A stretch of 8,701 nt of DNA from an uncultured Clostridia bacterium (GTDB taxonomy: Bacteria > Bacillota_I > Bacilli_A > RF39 > UBA660), in assembly GCA_947569225.1 (NCBI GenBank), contig CANORX010000033.1:1-8701 (forward strand), in the 5' to 3' direction. The notes below the pieces were generated by a model that made no database searches, was not told where the DNA came from, and saw only the letters and a program-made list of their open reading frames with translations. Positions 1 to 5,968 of this stretch are shown here, in pieces (positions within the stretch are counted from its first letter, which is position 1; each line of letters begins with the position of its first letter). The position numbers and the translations under genes were made by a program.

Positions 1-135
1 CTAAAAGATGGACAATTATTTGAATTAAAACTTAATCACAAAGTCCCTGCTAGACAAATAGGCATAGTCACACTTAAAAAAACAATACCATCCTTTACAA
101 CAAGAGCTTTTCTAGAACTAATATTAAAAAAATAA
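1..135 (+). CDS. LysR-type transcriptional regulator, C-terminal fragment (cut by window edge)
   Basis: The window opens inside a reading frame that runs 44 codons to a TAA at 133-135. The residues are typical of the last strand and helix of a LysR effector-binding domain, including RQIGIVTLKKTIPSFTTRAF. Aligned without gaps to the C-terminus of the complete LysR protein at 3696-4592, I count about 20 identities in 44 positions (shared LKL, P.R.IGIV, K.T.PSF.T, F.E.I), so the two are probably paralogues. The DNA-binding half lies outside the window, so its target cannot be judged. The next gene starts 54 bases downstream on the same strand. Only a weak all-A/T hairpin (137-152: AAATAT, loop AGTA, ATATTT) without a T-run lies between them, so readthrough is possible. 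Confidence 0.8.
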   Translation, partial: LKDGQLFELKLNHKVPARQIGIVTLKKTIPSFTTRAFLELILKK

Positions 136-161
136 AAAATATAGTAATATTTACCAAAATA

Positions 162-170
162 TGCTAGTAT
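162..170 (+). promoter_or_regulatory. Possible extended -10 promoter element of the DUF6232-like gene
   Basis: TGC followed by TAGTAT at 162-170 fits an extended -10 element (TGn plus a TATAAT-like hexamer). No good -35 hexamer lies 16-18 bases upstream. A start site near 177 would leave a very short leader containing the GAGG ribosome binding site at 178-181, which is 8 bases before the ATG at 190. In such A/T-rich DNA this match could be chance. Confidence 0.3.
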
Positions 171-189
171 AAAAAAAGAGGTAGTTAAA

Positions 190-966
190 ATGAAAGAAAA
201 TGAACAAAAAATAATAATATCCACAGGAACACTATATATAGAAAAACAAGTTTTAAAAATACGCAACAGAACAATTAACATAGGAAACATAGATAATATG
301 GATAATTATCCCCTAAAAAGACATCCATTAACATATGGAGTAACATCTTGGATAAAAGGACTTATTACTTTATTTGTTATAGTAGCTATATTTCATAAAA
401 GTATGAGTAGCCTTGTAGTAAACTTATTGTTTATAATATACCTACTAATTTTAATATTACTTATATACTATAATTATAATGAACACAAAAAACGTTTTTA
501 TGAATTAGCAATATACACAACTAGAAGTGAATTTATGATACAATCAAACGACAGAGACTTTTTATACAAATTAGAAGACACAATACATAATGCAATGAAT
601 CAAAAATACTCTTCTTATACAATAAACATTGATAAGCAAGAAATAAAAAATAACAATAACACTAATAACACTGTAAATAATAATATAAAGGCAAATAATA
701 TTAATAATTCCACTATAGGTAATAATAGTGTAGTTAATAACACTAATAACATAAATTACAAAATAAACTATAAAAAAATATATAATGAACTAAAAATATT
801 AGAAGAAAATTGTAATGAAAACTTAGACAAAATAAAAGAAGCATGTGAAAACAAAGACAAACCAAAGCTTACAAAATACCTAAAAGGCTTAAAAAAAGAA
901 ACTATCAATCTTATAAAAACATTAGGATTGACAGCACTTACAAAATTAATAGAAAACCTATTATAA
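190..966 (+). CDS. Two-helix membrane protein, DUF6232-like, with Asn-rich linker and helical C-terminal tail
   Basis: This is a 258-residue protein of unknown function. Residues 1-50 look like a small beta domain (IIISTGTLYIEKQVLKIRN). Two hydrophobic helices follow at about 54-69 and 74-94, then a basic stretch and a segment ending SNDRDFLYKLEDTIHNAM (about 102-136). This order, beta strands, helix pair, then an 'S.DR..l..l...I..A' segment, resembles the DUF6232 family as I know it. Residues 154-189 are very rich in Asn (INNSTIGNNSVVNNTNN) and contain a repeated NNTNN. Residues 192-258 are charged and amphipathic, probably a coiled coil or helical bundle, facing the cytoplasm if the short loop is outside. 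GAGG at 178-181 supports the ATG at 190. The gene ends in a 6-bp tail-to-tail overlap with the PHP gene. A sensory or assembly role is only a guess. Confidence 0.75.
   Translation: MKENEQKIIISTGTLYIEKQVLKIRNRTINIGNIDNMDNYPLKRHPLTYGVTSWIKGLITLFVIVAIFHKSMSSLVVNLLFIIYLLILILLIYYNYNEHKKRFYELAIYTTRSEFMIQSNDRDFLYKLEDTIHNAMNQKYSSYTINIDKQEIKNNNNTNNTVNNNIKANNINNSTIGNNSVVNNTNNINYKINYKKIYNELKILEENCNENLDKIKEACENKDKPKLTKYLKGLKKETINLIKTLGLTALTKLIENLL
655..751 (+). repeat. Low-complexity Asn-codon tract with an exact 16-bp direct repeat
   Basis: AATAACACTAATAACA occurs at 655-670 and again at 736-751, 81 bases apart and in the same reading frame, encoding NNTNN both times. The sequence between consists mostly of AAT/AAC codons mixed with Ile, Val, Ser and Thr. 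The repeat probably reflects slippage or local duplication inside the Asn-rich linker of the membrane protein. Confidence 0.6.
947..963 (-). terminator. Weak candidate terminator hairpin at the end of the coaE-coaD-MBL-PHP operon
   Basis: Read on the minus strand, TAATAG, loop GTTTT, CTATTA forms a 6-bp stem directly at the PHP stop codon, followed by ATTTTG. The stem is short and A/T-rich with only a four-T tail, so it would be weak. It lies inside the last codons of the convergent membrane-protein gene. Confidence 0.3.
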
Positions 967-1809
967 ATTATCTAAAACAGATAATTTTTTTATATTTAAA
1001 TTATTATTCTTTCCACTTCCAAGTAAAACATCAGGCTTAACTTGAGATCCATGATAATCACTTCCACCACTAACCAAAAGATTTAACTTTAAAGCCATTT
1101 TCTCATAATTAAACATTTCAATCATATCATGACTAGAATGATAAACCTCTATACCCATAAGTCCAGCACTAATCATATCTTTTAATAAAACATATAATTC
1201 CTTATATTTAAGATTTAAACTTTTAGGATGCGCTAAAACTGGTATCCCATTAGCCTTTCTAATAAGCTCTATACACTCTTTATAAGTAAGTAAATTCCTA
1301 TACTTACGAGTTTTATTATGAGCATCAATTAAATACTTATCAAAAGCCTCTTGAACATCACTAACTATTCCATACTTAACTAAAATCTTAGCAATATCTG
1401 GTCTACCTATATTATGAGTAGACTTTAATAATCTCTCTTCTTCCCATTTAGGAATTTTAACTCTATAATCAACATCAATCTGTCTAATAATAGCCTTCAC
1501 TGAATTAATACTAACTTCCTTTAATCTATCAAGTTCCACATTTAACTCATTATTATAAGGATCTATTCCTAATCCAAGAATATGCATCTGACCCTTAAGA
1601 ACACTAGCTGACAATTCAGTACCAGTAATTATTCTAACTCCATAATCTTTCTTATAATCAAAATTTTTATAAGCATCCACTCTATTATGATCAGTAATAG
1701 AAAGCGTACCAACATTATTACTTTTAGCAAGTAAAATAAGTTCCATTGGAGTTAACTCTCCATCAGAATAAATTGAATGTGTATGTAAATCTATTAACTT
1801 ATTTTCCAT
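961..1809 (-). CDS. PHP-domain phosphoesterase (YciV/RNase AM-like)
   Basis: This 282-residue protein carries a full set of PHP metal ligands. HTH at 9-11 and D16 lie in DLHTHSIYSDG, H41 in ITDHN, E65 in GTELSA, H76 in MHILG, H194 in LAHP, and D251 and H253 in SGGSDYHG. The inserted segment with GRPDIAKILVKYG (135-147) is typical of the YciV/TrpH branch. Characterised members are a 5'-3' exonuclease that trims RNA ends (RNase AM) and a phosphatase acting on nucleotide 3',5'-bisphosphates. The exact substrate here is inferred. If it removes 3'-phosphates from pAp, a by-product of CoA-dependent carrier-protein chemistry, its position after coaE-coaD would make sense, but this is speculative. 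It is the last gene of the operon. Its ATG shares one base with the stop of the upstream gene, and AAGGTGG lies 6 bases upstream of the junction. Confidence 0.88.
   Translation of the reverse strand: MENKLIDLHTHSIYSDGELTPMELILLAKSNNVGTLSITDHNRVDAYKNFDYKKDYGVRIITGTELSASVLKGQMHILGLGIDPYNNELNVELDRLKEVSINSVKAIIRQIDVDYRVKIPKWEEERLLKSTHNIGRPDIAKILVKYGIVSDVQEAFDKYLIDAHNKTRKYRNLLTYKECIELIRKANGIPVLAHPKSLNLKYKELYVLLKDMISAGLMGIEVYHSSHDMIEMFNYEKMALKLNLLVSGGSDYHGSQVKPDVLLGSGKNNNLNIKKLSVLDNL
965..991 (+). terminator. Rho-independent terminator of the DUF6232-like gene
   Basis: AAATTATCT (965-973), loop AAAAC, AGATAATTT (979-987) form a perfect 9-bp stem, and the T-run continues to 991. It begins within the TAA stop of the plus-strand gene. 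On the other strand the same bases encode the last residues (VLDNL) of the PHP protein, so the terminator is embedded in coding sequence. Confidence 0.65.
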
Positions 1810-2570
1810 TAAAAACCACCTTTTCTTAAAATAAATTTTTTGCCTTCCTCTGCTGCTATAGTATCTTGAAAATACTCTTTAGCCTCTTTAACATATAATT
1901 TCTTATTAATAATAGGCCAAAAATGAGTAAGCATTAACTTTTTAACTCTAGTTTCCTTAGCCAGTTTCCCAGCTTCCCAAGCATACATATGCCCCTTTAC
2001 TAAACCATGTTCCTTTAATAAAGAAGACTCACTAATTAGCAAATCCACACCACTACAAAACTTAACTAAATCACTATTATAACCAGTATCAGAAGTATAA
2101 ACTAAACTTGAATTATATGCTATTATTTTTATAGCAAAAGCCACAACATCGTGCACATTTCTTAAAAAACTAATCTTCATATTACCAAAATTAAACTCAT
2201 TTAAATTAGTATAATAATCAAATTCCATATAATTATTTTCTTTACTATAAATCTCTATAATATTATCATTTACAATATGATGATAAGGATAAAAAACTTT
2301 TACTTTACTATCTAACATACCTAAGTTGTGATAAACATAACTAGCATATACAAAATTACCTAAATCACTAAAATGATCTAAATGTAGATGAGACAAAATA
2401 ATCCTTAAATTCTTTAAATCTTCAGGCCTACTAAAATATTTAGAAACCCCACTACCACAATCTAGCAAAATTTTTTCTTCTCCACATTTAACTAAAAAAC
2501 CTGGACAATTACACTCCATTGTAGGAATCGGTGATACCGTTCCAAGTGGAGTAACACTAAATTCTTTCAT
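1809..2570 (-). CDS. MBL-fold metallo-hydrolase, YhfI/RNase Z-like
   Basis: This 253-residue protein has metallo-beta-lactamase-fold motifs in order: HLHLDH at 61-66, H140 in NVHD, D161 in YTSDTGY, and H216 in LTHFWP. These can bind a two-metal centre. The GHMYAWEAGKLAKE helix (193-206) followed by VKKLMLTHFWP is what I know from Bacillus YhfI-type proteins. They are related to RNase Z and arylsulfatase-like hydrolases and have no settled substrate. The length is close to that group. No signal peptide is seen, so it is probably cytoplasmic. The ATG overlaps the coaD stop by one base (TAATG), with GGGAGG 6 bases upstream, so translation is probably coupled to coaD. The last residues, RKGGF, are shaped by the ribosome binding site of the next gene, as in CoaD. 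Confidence 0.85.
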   Translation of the reverse strand: MKEFSVTPLGTVSPIPTMECNCPGFLVKCGEEKILLDCGSGVSKYFSRPEDLKNLRIILSHLHLDHFSDLGNFVYASYVYHNLGMLDSKVKVFYPYHHIVNDNIIEIYSKENNYMEFDYYTNLNEFNFGNMKISFLRNVHDVVAFAIKIIAYNSSLVYTSDTGYNSDLVKFCSGVDLLISESSLLKEHGLVKGHMYAWEAGKLAKETRVKKLMLTHFWPIINKKLYVKEAKEYFQDTIAAEEGKKFILRKGGF

Positions 2571-3058
2571 TAAAAACCTCCCTTTTTCTCTAAAATTCTA
2601 GTATTTACAATAGGATCAACATACTTACTCACATCTTTTCCTAATTTAAATAACTCTCTAACAACACTACTAGAAACATTTATTAACTCTGGATTTGCAA
2701 ATAAACAAACTGTATTAACTTGATTATTAGAAATATCCCTATTTATCTGTGCTAACTGCATTTCATAATCTAAATCACTTAATCCTCTTACACCTCTAAC
2801 AATATAATTACATTCATTCTCTAAAGCAACATCCACACTCGCGCCTTCTCCAACTAAAACACTTACATTATTAACATCTTTATAAATATCTTTAATCATT
2901 AAAAGTCTTTCTTTCAAGCTAAACAAACACGTCTTCTTAAGAGGATTTGACATGACTGCAACAATCACTTCATCAAAAAGCAAACTTGATTGCTGTATAA
3001 TATTAATATGACCCTTAGTAATAGGATCAAAACTCCCTGGATATAAAACCTTTCTCAT
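2570..3058 (-). CDS. coaD: Phosphopantetheine adenylyltransferase (PPAT)
   Basis: CoaD transfers AMP from ATP to 4'-phosphopantetheine, the penultimate step of coenzyme A synthesis, in the cytoplasm. The 162-residue length is that of the family. The nucleotidyltransferase signature YPGSFDPITKGH covers 6-17, with the T-x-G-H motif at 14-17. K42 is in the expected place. RGVRGLSDLDYEMQLAQIN (88-106) is the family motif that contributes the conserved Arg88, and VSSSVVRE (128-135) matches the usual ISSS.vRE motif. The ATG overlaps the coaE stop by 4 bases (ATGA). The nearest strong Shine-Dalgarno, AGGAGG at 3073-3078, is 14 bases upstream, longer than usual, so translation probably relies on coupling to coaE. 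Its neighbour coaE provides the next enzyme of the same pathway. Confidence 0.96.
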   Translation of the reverse strand: MRKVLYPGSFDPITKGHINIIQQSSLLFDEVIVAVMSNPLKKTCLFSLKERLLMIKDIYKDVNNVSVLVGEGASVDVALENECNYIVRGVRGLSDLDYEMQLAQINRDISNNQVNTVCLFANPELINVSSSVVRELFKLGKDVSKYVDPIVNTRILEKKGGF

Positions 3059-3606
3059 AATAACTTTAATAACCTCCTCACATCTATTTCATTGTCTTGT
3101 ATTACATAATCAAAATCATCTAATTTAAAATCTATACTTGCACTCTCCCTTAAATCAAAATCTTCACTAGAAATATTATCTCTTAACATAGCTCTTTCTT
3201 TTCTCACTTGATAAGGAATACAGAGCAAAATCTTCATATCACACATTGTAAAATATTTTGTAATTGGTAGTAAAATCCAATCTAAAACTATAACTTTATC
3301 TTTATTTCTACTAATAATATTATCTATTTCTTTCTCCATATATTTCCAAGTAATATCACTCAATTTTTTCATATTTAATCTCGAATTAAAAACAGACTCA
3401 CCAAGCTTTTTCCTATCTACTATATTATCATTAACAATATCTTCTCCAAAACATTTTACAAGCTCATCTCTTACATCATTTATAAATAAAACTTTATGCC
3501 CTATCTTATCAATATCCACATAAATGGAATCTAAACATTTATTACATATTTCTCTAGACAATGTACTTTTCCCACTTCCACTTTTTCCACATATTCCAAT
3601 TATCAT
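3055..3606 (-). CDS. coaE: Dephospho-CoA kinase-like P-loop kinase (divergent CoaE)
   Basis: This is a 183-residue P-loop kinase, slightly shorter than most CoaE proteins. Walker A GKSGSGKST is at 7-15. DIDKIGHKVL (31-40) corresponds to the CoaE 'DAD.iaHevl' motif, VDRKKLGESVF (63-73) to 'iDR..Lg..vF', and VIVLDWILL to the strand and 'PLL' region. RKERAMLRDN may be the lid, and DYVIQDN near the end recalls 'AD.vI.N'. The P-loop differs from the usual CoaE GGI.SGKS and looks more like uridine kinases, so the assignment rests on the later motifs and on coaD next door. CoaE phosphorylates the ribose 3'-OH of dephospho-CoA. I chose ATG at 3606 because AAGGAG (3615-3620) lies 8 bases before it. 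An in-frame GTG at 3613-3615 would overlap that site. First gene of the operon. Confidence 0.72.
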   Translation of the reverse strand: MIIGICGKSGSGKSTLSREICNKCLDSIYVDIDKIGHKVLFINDVRDELVKCFGEDIVNDNIVDRKKLGESVFNSRLNMKKLSDITWKYMEKEIDNIISRNKDKVIVLDWILLPITKYFTMCDMKILLCIPYQVRKERAMLRDNISSEDFDLRESASIDFKLDDFDYVIQDNEIDVRRLLKLL

Positions 3607-3622
3607 TTTCCTCACTCCTTAA

Positions 3623-3651
3623 TTGAATTATACTCTAACATTTGATATAAT
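3623..3651 (+). promoter_or_regulatory. Promoter of the LysR-type regulator gene
   Basis: TTGAAT (3623-3628), exactly 17 bases, then TATAAT (3646-3651). A start near 3658 leaves a leader of about 38 bases before the ATG at 3696. The -35 hexamer overlaps the -10 hexamer of the opposite-strand coaE promoter (3627-3632), so both cannot be fully occupied at once. Confidence 0.65.
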
Positions 3652-3655
3652 TAAA
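3627..3655 (-). promoter_or_regulatory. Promoter of the coaE-coaD-MBL-PHP operon
   Basis: On the minus strand, TTTAAT (3655-3650), a 17-base spacer and a perfect TATAAT (3632-3627) precede the coaE ribosome binding site. Transcription would begin near 3620, giving a very short leader. The -35 element is weak (three of six bases), which suits an activated or modest promoter. The element overlaps the divergent LysR promoter. Confidence 0.55.
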
Positions 3656-3674
3656 ATACATATTAGTAATGTAT
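3656..3674. promoter_or_regulatory. Palindrome, candidate LysR operator
   Basis: ATACAT, seven bases, ATGTAT is a perfect 6-bp inverted repeat (ATAC-N11-GTAT). It lies at the start site of the LysR promoter and just upstream of the -35 of the divergent coaE promoter. That is where LysR-family autoregulators commonly bind, and the N11 spacing suits them. Binding is inferred from position and symmetry only. Confidence 0.45.
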
Positions 3675-3695
3675 ATTATAACTGGAGGTTATATC

Positions 3696-4592
3696 ATGAA
3701 TATCAATTTTGAACTTTACCGAGTATTTTACACTGTAGCAAAAAGAGAAAATATAACAACAGCAGCCAAAGAACTAAACATATCACAACCCGCAATAAGT
3801 AAATCAATTAAAAACCTTGAAAATCAATTAAATGGACAACTATTTATAAGAACAAAAAAAGGAGTAACACTAACAGAAGAAGGAAAAGAATTTTATAATT
3901 ACATAAGCCAAGCAATAGAATATATAAAAAATGCAGAATCAAAATTCACTGAACTAATAAACTTAGAAACAGGAATAATAAAAATAGGAGTAAACACCAC
4001 ACTAACAAAAATGTTTTTACTTCCATTTTTAAATGAATTTCACAAAAAATATCCAAAAATAAAAATACAAATAACACCTGGACTAAGTAGTGATATATTA
4101 TCCAAATTAAGAATGGGATTATTAGATTTAGTTATATTAAACTTAAATAAAAATAACTATGGAAGTGACTTAAATATAATAAAATGTAAAGAAATACATG
4201 ACTGCTTCGCTGTTAATGACTCATACAAAGAATTAATTAATAAAAATATATCTATCAAAGACTTAAATAATTACTCACTAATATTACCAGCAAAAAATTC
4301 TAACGCTAGAAACTTTTTAGATGATTTAATAAAAAAAGAAGGATACACACTAAATCCAGACATAGAATTAGCAAGTTATTCTCTAATTTATGAATTTGCA
4401 AGTATAGGATTAGGAATAGGGTACGTCACAAAAGAATTTATACAAGATTATATAGATAATAAAAAATTACATATTTTAAAGTTAAAAGAAACTATTCCAC
4501 CACGATATATAGGAATAGTCTTAAATAAAAACACATTACCAAGCTTTAGTACAAAAAAATTTATAGAAATAATAACAAAAAATAATAATTAA
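3696..4592 (+). CDS. LysR-type transcriptional regulator
   Basis: This 298-residue regulator is of normal LysR length. Residues 1-60 hold the winged helix-turn-helix, with the recognition region NISQPAISKSIKNLENQL and the wing LFIRTKKGVTLTEEG. From about 90 onward the periplasmic-binding-like effector domain begins (IIKIGVNTTLTKMFLLPFL), and GLGIGYVTKEFI is near the end. I chose ATG at 3696 because GGAGG (3684-3688) is 7 bases upstream and the protein then begins MNINFELYRVF, as LysR proteins do. The in-frame ATG at 3669 lies within the palindrome and has no ribosome binding site. The gene is divergent from the CoA operon and converges on the unknown gene at 4594-5340 with one base between stops. 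The ligand is unknown. The C-terminus resembles the LysR fragment at 1-135. Confidence 0.92.
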   Translation: MNINFELYRVFYTVAKRENITTAAKELNISQPAISKSIKNLENQLNGQLFIRTKKGVTLTEEGKEFYNYISQAIEYIKNAESKFTELINLETGIIKIGVNTTLTKMFLLPFLNEFHKKYPKIKIQITPGLSSDILSKLRMGLLDLVILNLNKNNYGSDLNIIKCKEIHDCFAVNDSYKELINKNISIKDLNNYSLILPAKNSNARNFLDDLIKKEGYTLNPDIELASYSLIYEFASIGLGIGYVTKEFIQDYIDNKKLHILKLKETIPPRYIGIVLNKNTLPSFSTKKFIEIITKNNN

Positions 4593-4593
4593 T

Positions 4594-5340
4594 TTATAAA
4601 CAAAGTTTCTTATTTTGACATTTATCAACATATAATTTATATTGCTCATTTTTAATCGATTCAATTAAAGAAAGCACTCCATTATAATAAACATCAAAAT
4701 TAATAAACCTTTCAATATCTCTAACAGGATTAATATTAACTATACCAAAAGAATTAGTAAACATTTGAGAAACTTTACTCATAATTTTAAAATAAAACTC
4801 CTCTAATACTTTTCTTCTTTCCAAATAATTATTACATGATTCTATCTTCGAATAAAAATAAGACAAGCAACATATAATATCAAAAAAACATCTATTATAA
4901 AATTGATTTATAGTTAAATTATCAAAACCAAAATCATAAAAACTATCTTCTGTTAAATCATTAGGAGAAGGAAACTCACCTAATAACATCTTTTGAAAAA
5001 TAAAACAAACTTGTAAAAACATAGCAGTTTTAAAAGTTTCACTTTGTCTAACTAAAACACTAAAATAAGTTTTACTATCACTATGCTTAAACCATCTATT
5101 TTCTTCATCATAGGGCATAAAATTTAAAAAATCCGCTGGAACATATTCAAGTTGTTCTATATCTATAGAATAAGGCAAATTTTTAGCAAAAACATATACC
5201 ATAGAAGTATTAAATGATAAAGAAAGATTAGAAGAATTTAATTTTTCACAAAAAGGATTCTTTTTATGCTTATTATACTCCATCAATATAAGTTCATTTT
5301 TTCTCATAATCGACTCACTTAAACCAAATAATCCATTCAC
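4594..5340 (-). CDS. Hypothetical protein, 248 residues
   Basis: I do not recognise this protein. It is rich in Phe, Tyr, Asn and Cys, has no signal peptide or clear membrane helix, and appears mainly alpha-helical in its second half. Short hydrophobic stretches (AMFLQVCFIFQKMLLG, about 106-121, and FFDIICCLSYFY, about 152-163) look like buried helices. There are paired cysteines at 156-157 and two more close to the C-terminus (DKCQNKKLCL), but no CXXC motif. I chose the GTG at 5338-5340 because AGAGG (5349-5353) lies 8 bases upstream. Another in-frame GTG, at 5347-5349, overlaps that ribosome binding site. The gene follows nrdG on the same strand but has a strong promoter of its own (5365-5393), so it may be expressed independently. 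No function is assigned. Confidence 0.75.
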   Translation of the reverse strand: MNGLFGLSESIMRKNELILMEYNKHKKNPFCEKLNSSNLSLSFNTSMVYVFAKNLPYSIDIEQLEYVPADFLNFMPYDEENRWFKHSDSKTYFSVLVRQSETFKTAMFLQVCFIFQKMLLGEFPSPNDLTEDSFYDFGFDNLTINQFYNRCFFDIICCLSYFYSKIESCNNYLERRKVLEEFYFKIMSKVSQMFTNSFGIVNINPVRDIERFINFDVYYNGVLSLIESIKNEQYKLYVDKCQNKKLCL

Positions 5341-5364
5341 ATCGCCCACCTCTTAGTAGCATAT

Positions 5365-5393
5365 ATTATACATTTTTTTAAAAATAAAGTCAA
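5365..5393 (-). promoter_or_regulatory. Strong sigma-A-type promoter of the hypothetical gene
   Basis: On the minus strand, TTGACT (5393-5388), exactly 17 bases, then TATAAT (5370-5365). This is 11 of 12 consensus bases with ideal spacing and an A/T-rich spacer. Transcription would start near 5358, leaving a leader of roughly 18 bases. It lies in the short gap after the nrdG stop, so the downstream gene need not depend on the nrd transcript. Confidence 0.8.
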
Positions 5394-5404
5394 GAAAAAA
5401 AGTC

Positions 5405-5968
5405 CTAGACAAACACACCTTGAACTTTAATTCTATGACTAACCCTCTCTTGAGATTTATCATACTTCTTTATTGTAACAACTTCATCTTTTTCTAAACT
5501 CTTTTTAACATCGATAATCCTTTGATTAGTAGAACCTCTAAAAACTACTTCAAAACTTTTTTTATCTAATTCAAATTTACCATCAATGAGAACATCTATT
5601 TCCTTAAGAAAATTCATATACGATTTATTCTTCTTAGACAAATTAATTATCTGTTCATAAGTATAACCAGTATAAGCCCAAATATTATATCCTTTACTCC
5701 TAGCATACTTAGCTATCTCTGCACATGCTTGAGGTTGTACAAAAGGATCTCCTCCTGAAAAAGTAATACCATCTTGATTTTCTAAACCATCAATAATATC
5801 ATACACTTCTTCAATATCTACTAACGCTCCACCTTCATAATCATGTGTCATAGGATTATGACATCCAAAACAATTATGAGGACACCCCTGAGTCCAAATA
5901 ACTGTACGAATACCTTCCCCATCCACAATACTATCAGGTTGTAAATAAGCAGCAAGCCTTATCTTCAT
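5405..5968 (-). CDS. nrdG: Anaerobic ribonucleotide reductase-activating protein (radical SAM)
   Basis: NrdG is the radical-SAM activase that uses a [4Fe-4S] cluster and S-adenosylmethionine to place a radical on the glycine of class III reductase. The 187-residue protein starts MKIRLAAYLQPDSIVDGEGIR. The cluster motif is C29-x3-C33-x2-C36 (CPHNCFGC), and SGGDPF at 71-76 is the SAM-contacting motif. It is longer than the roughly 155-residue E. coli protein because of a C-terminal extension. The ATG overlaps the stop of the small glycyl-radical gene by one base (TAATG). AAGAAGG lies 7 bases before the start, within that gene's last codons, so the two are probably translationally coupled. Its direct substrate here should be the 57-residue protein in complex with NrdD. 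Confidence 0.95.
   Translation of the reverse strand: MKIRLAAYLQPDSIVDGEGIRTVIWTQGCPHNCFGCHNPMTHDYEGGALVDIEEVYDIIDGLENQDGITFSGGDPFVQPQACAEIAKYARSKGYNIWAYTGYTYEQIINLSKKNKSYMNFLKEIDVLIDGKFELDKKSFEVVFRGSTNQRIIDVKKSLEKDEVVTIKKYDKSQERVSHRIKVQGVFV

Noticed and set aside
36..290. 84-codon minus-strand frame opposite the LysR end and the membrane-protein start
   Set aside because: It is antisense to supported genes, mostly Phe/Ile from A/T-rich complement, and has no ribosome binding site or recognisable motif.
3607..3615. GTG start for the CoaE-like gene
   Set aside because: The GTG overlaps the AAGGAG site, whereas the ATG at 3606 has the correct 8-base spacing.
3669..3695. Upstream ATG for the LysR gene adding nine residues
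   Set aside because: It has no ribosome binding site and lies inside the palindrome. GGAGG is placed for the ATG at 3696, which gives the usual LysR N-terminus.
4575..4620. Bidirectional terminator between the convergent LysR and hypothetical genes
   Set aside because: Only a 4-bp AAAC/GTTT stem with a 3-base loop and an interrupted T-run is present, so it is not convincing.
5341..5349. GTG start three codons earlier for the hypothetical gene
   Set aside because: It overlaps the AGAGG ribosome binding site. The GTG at 5340 is spaced normally.
5394..5410. Terminator after nrdG based on the T-run TTTTTTT
   Set aside because: The only stem available next to it is three base pairs (GTC/GAC), too short to support a terminator call.
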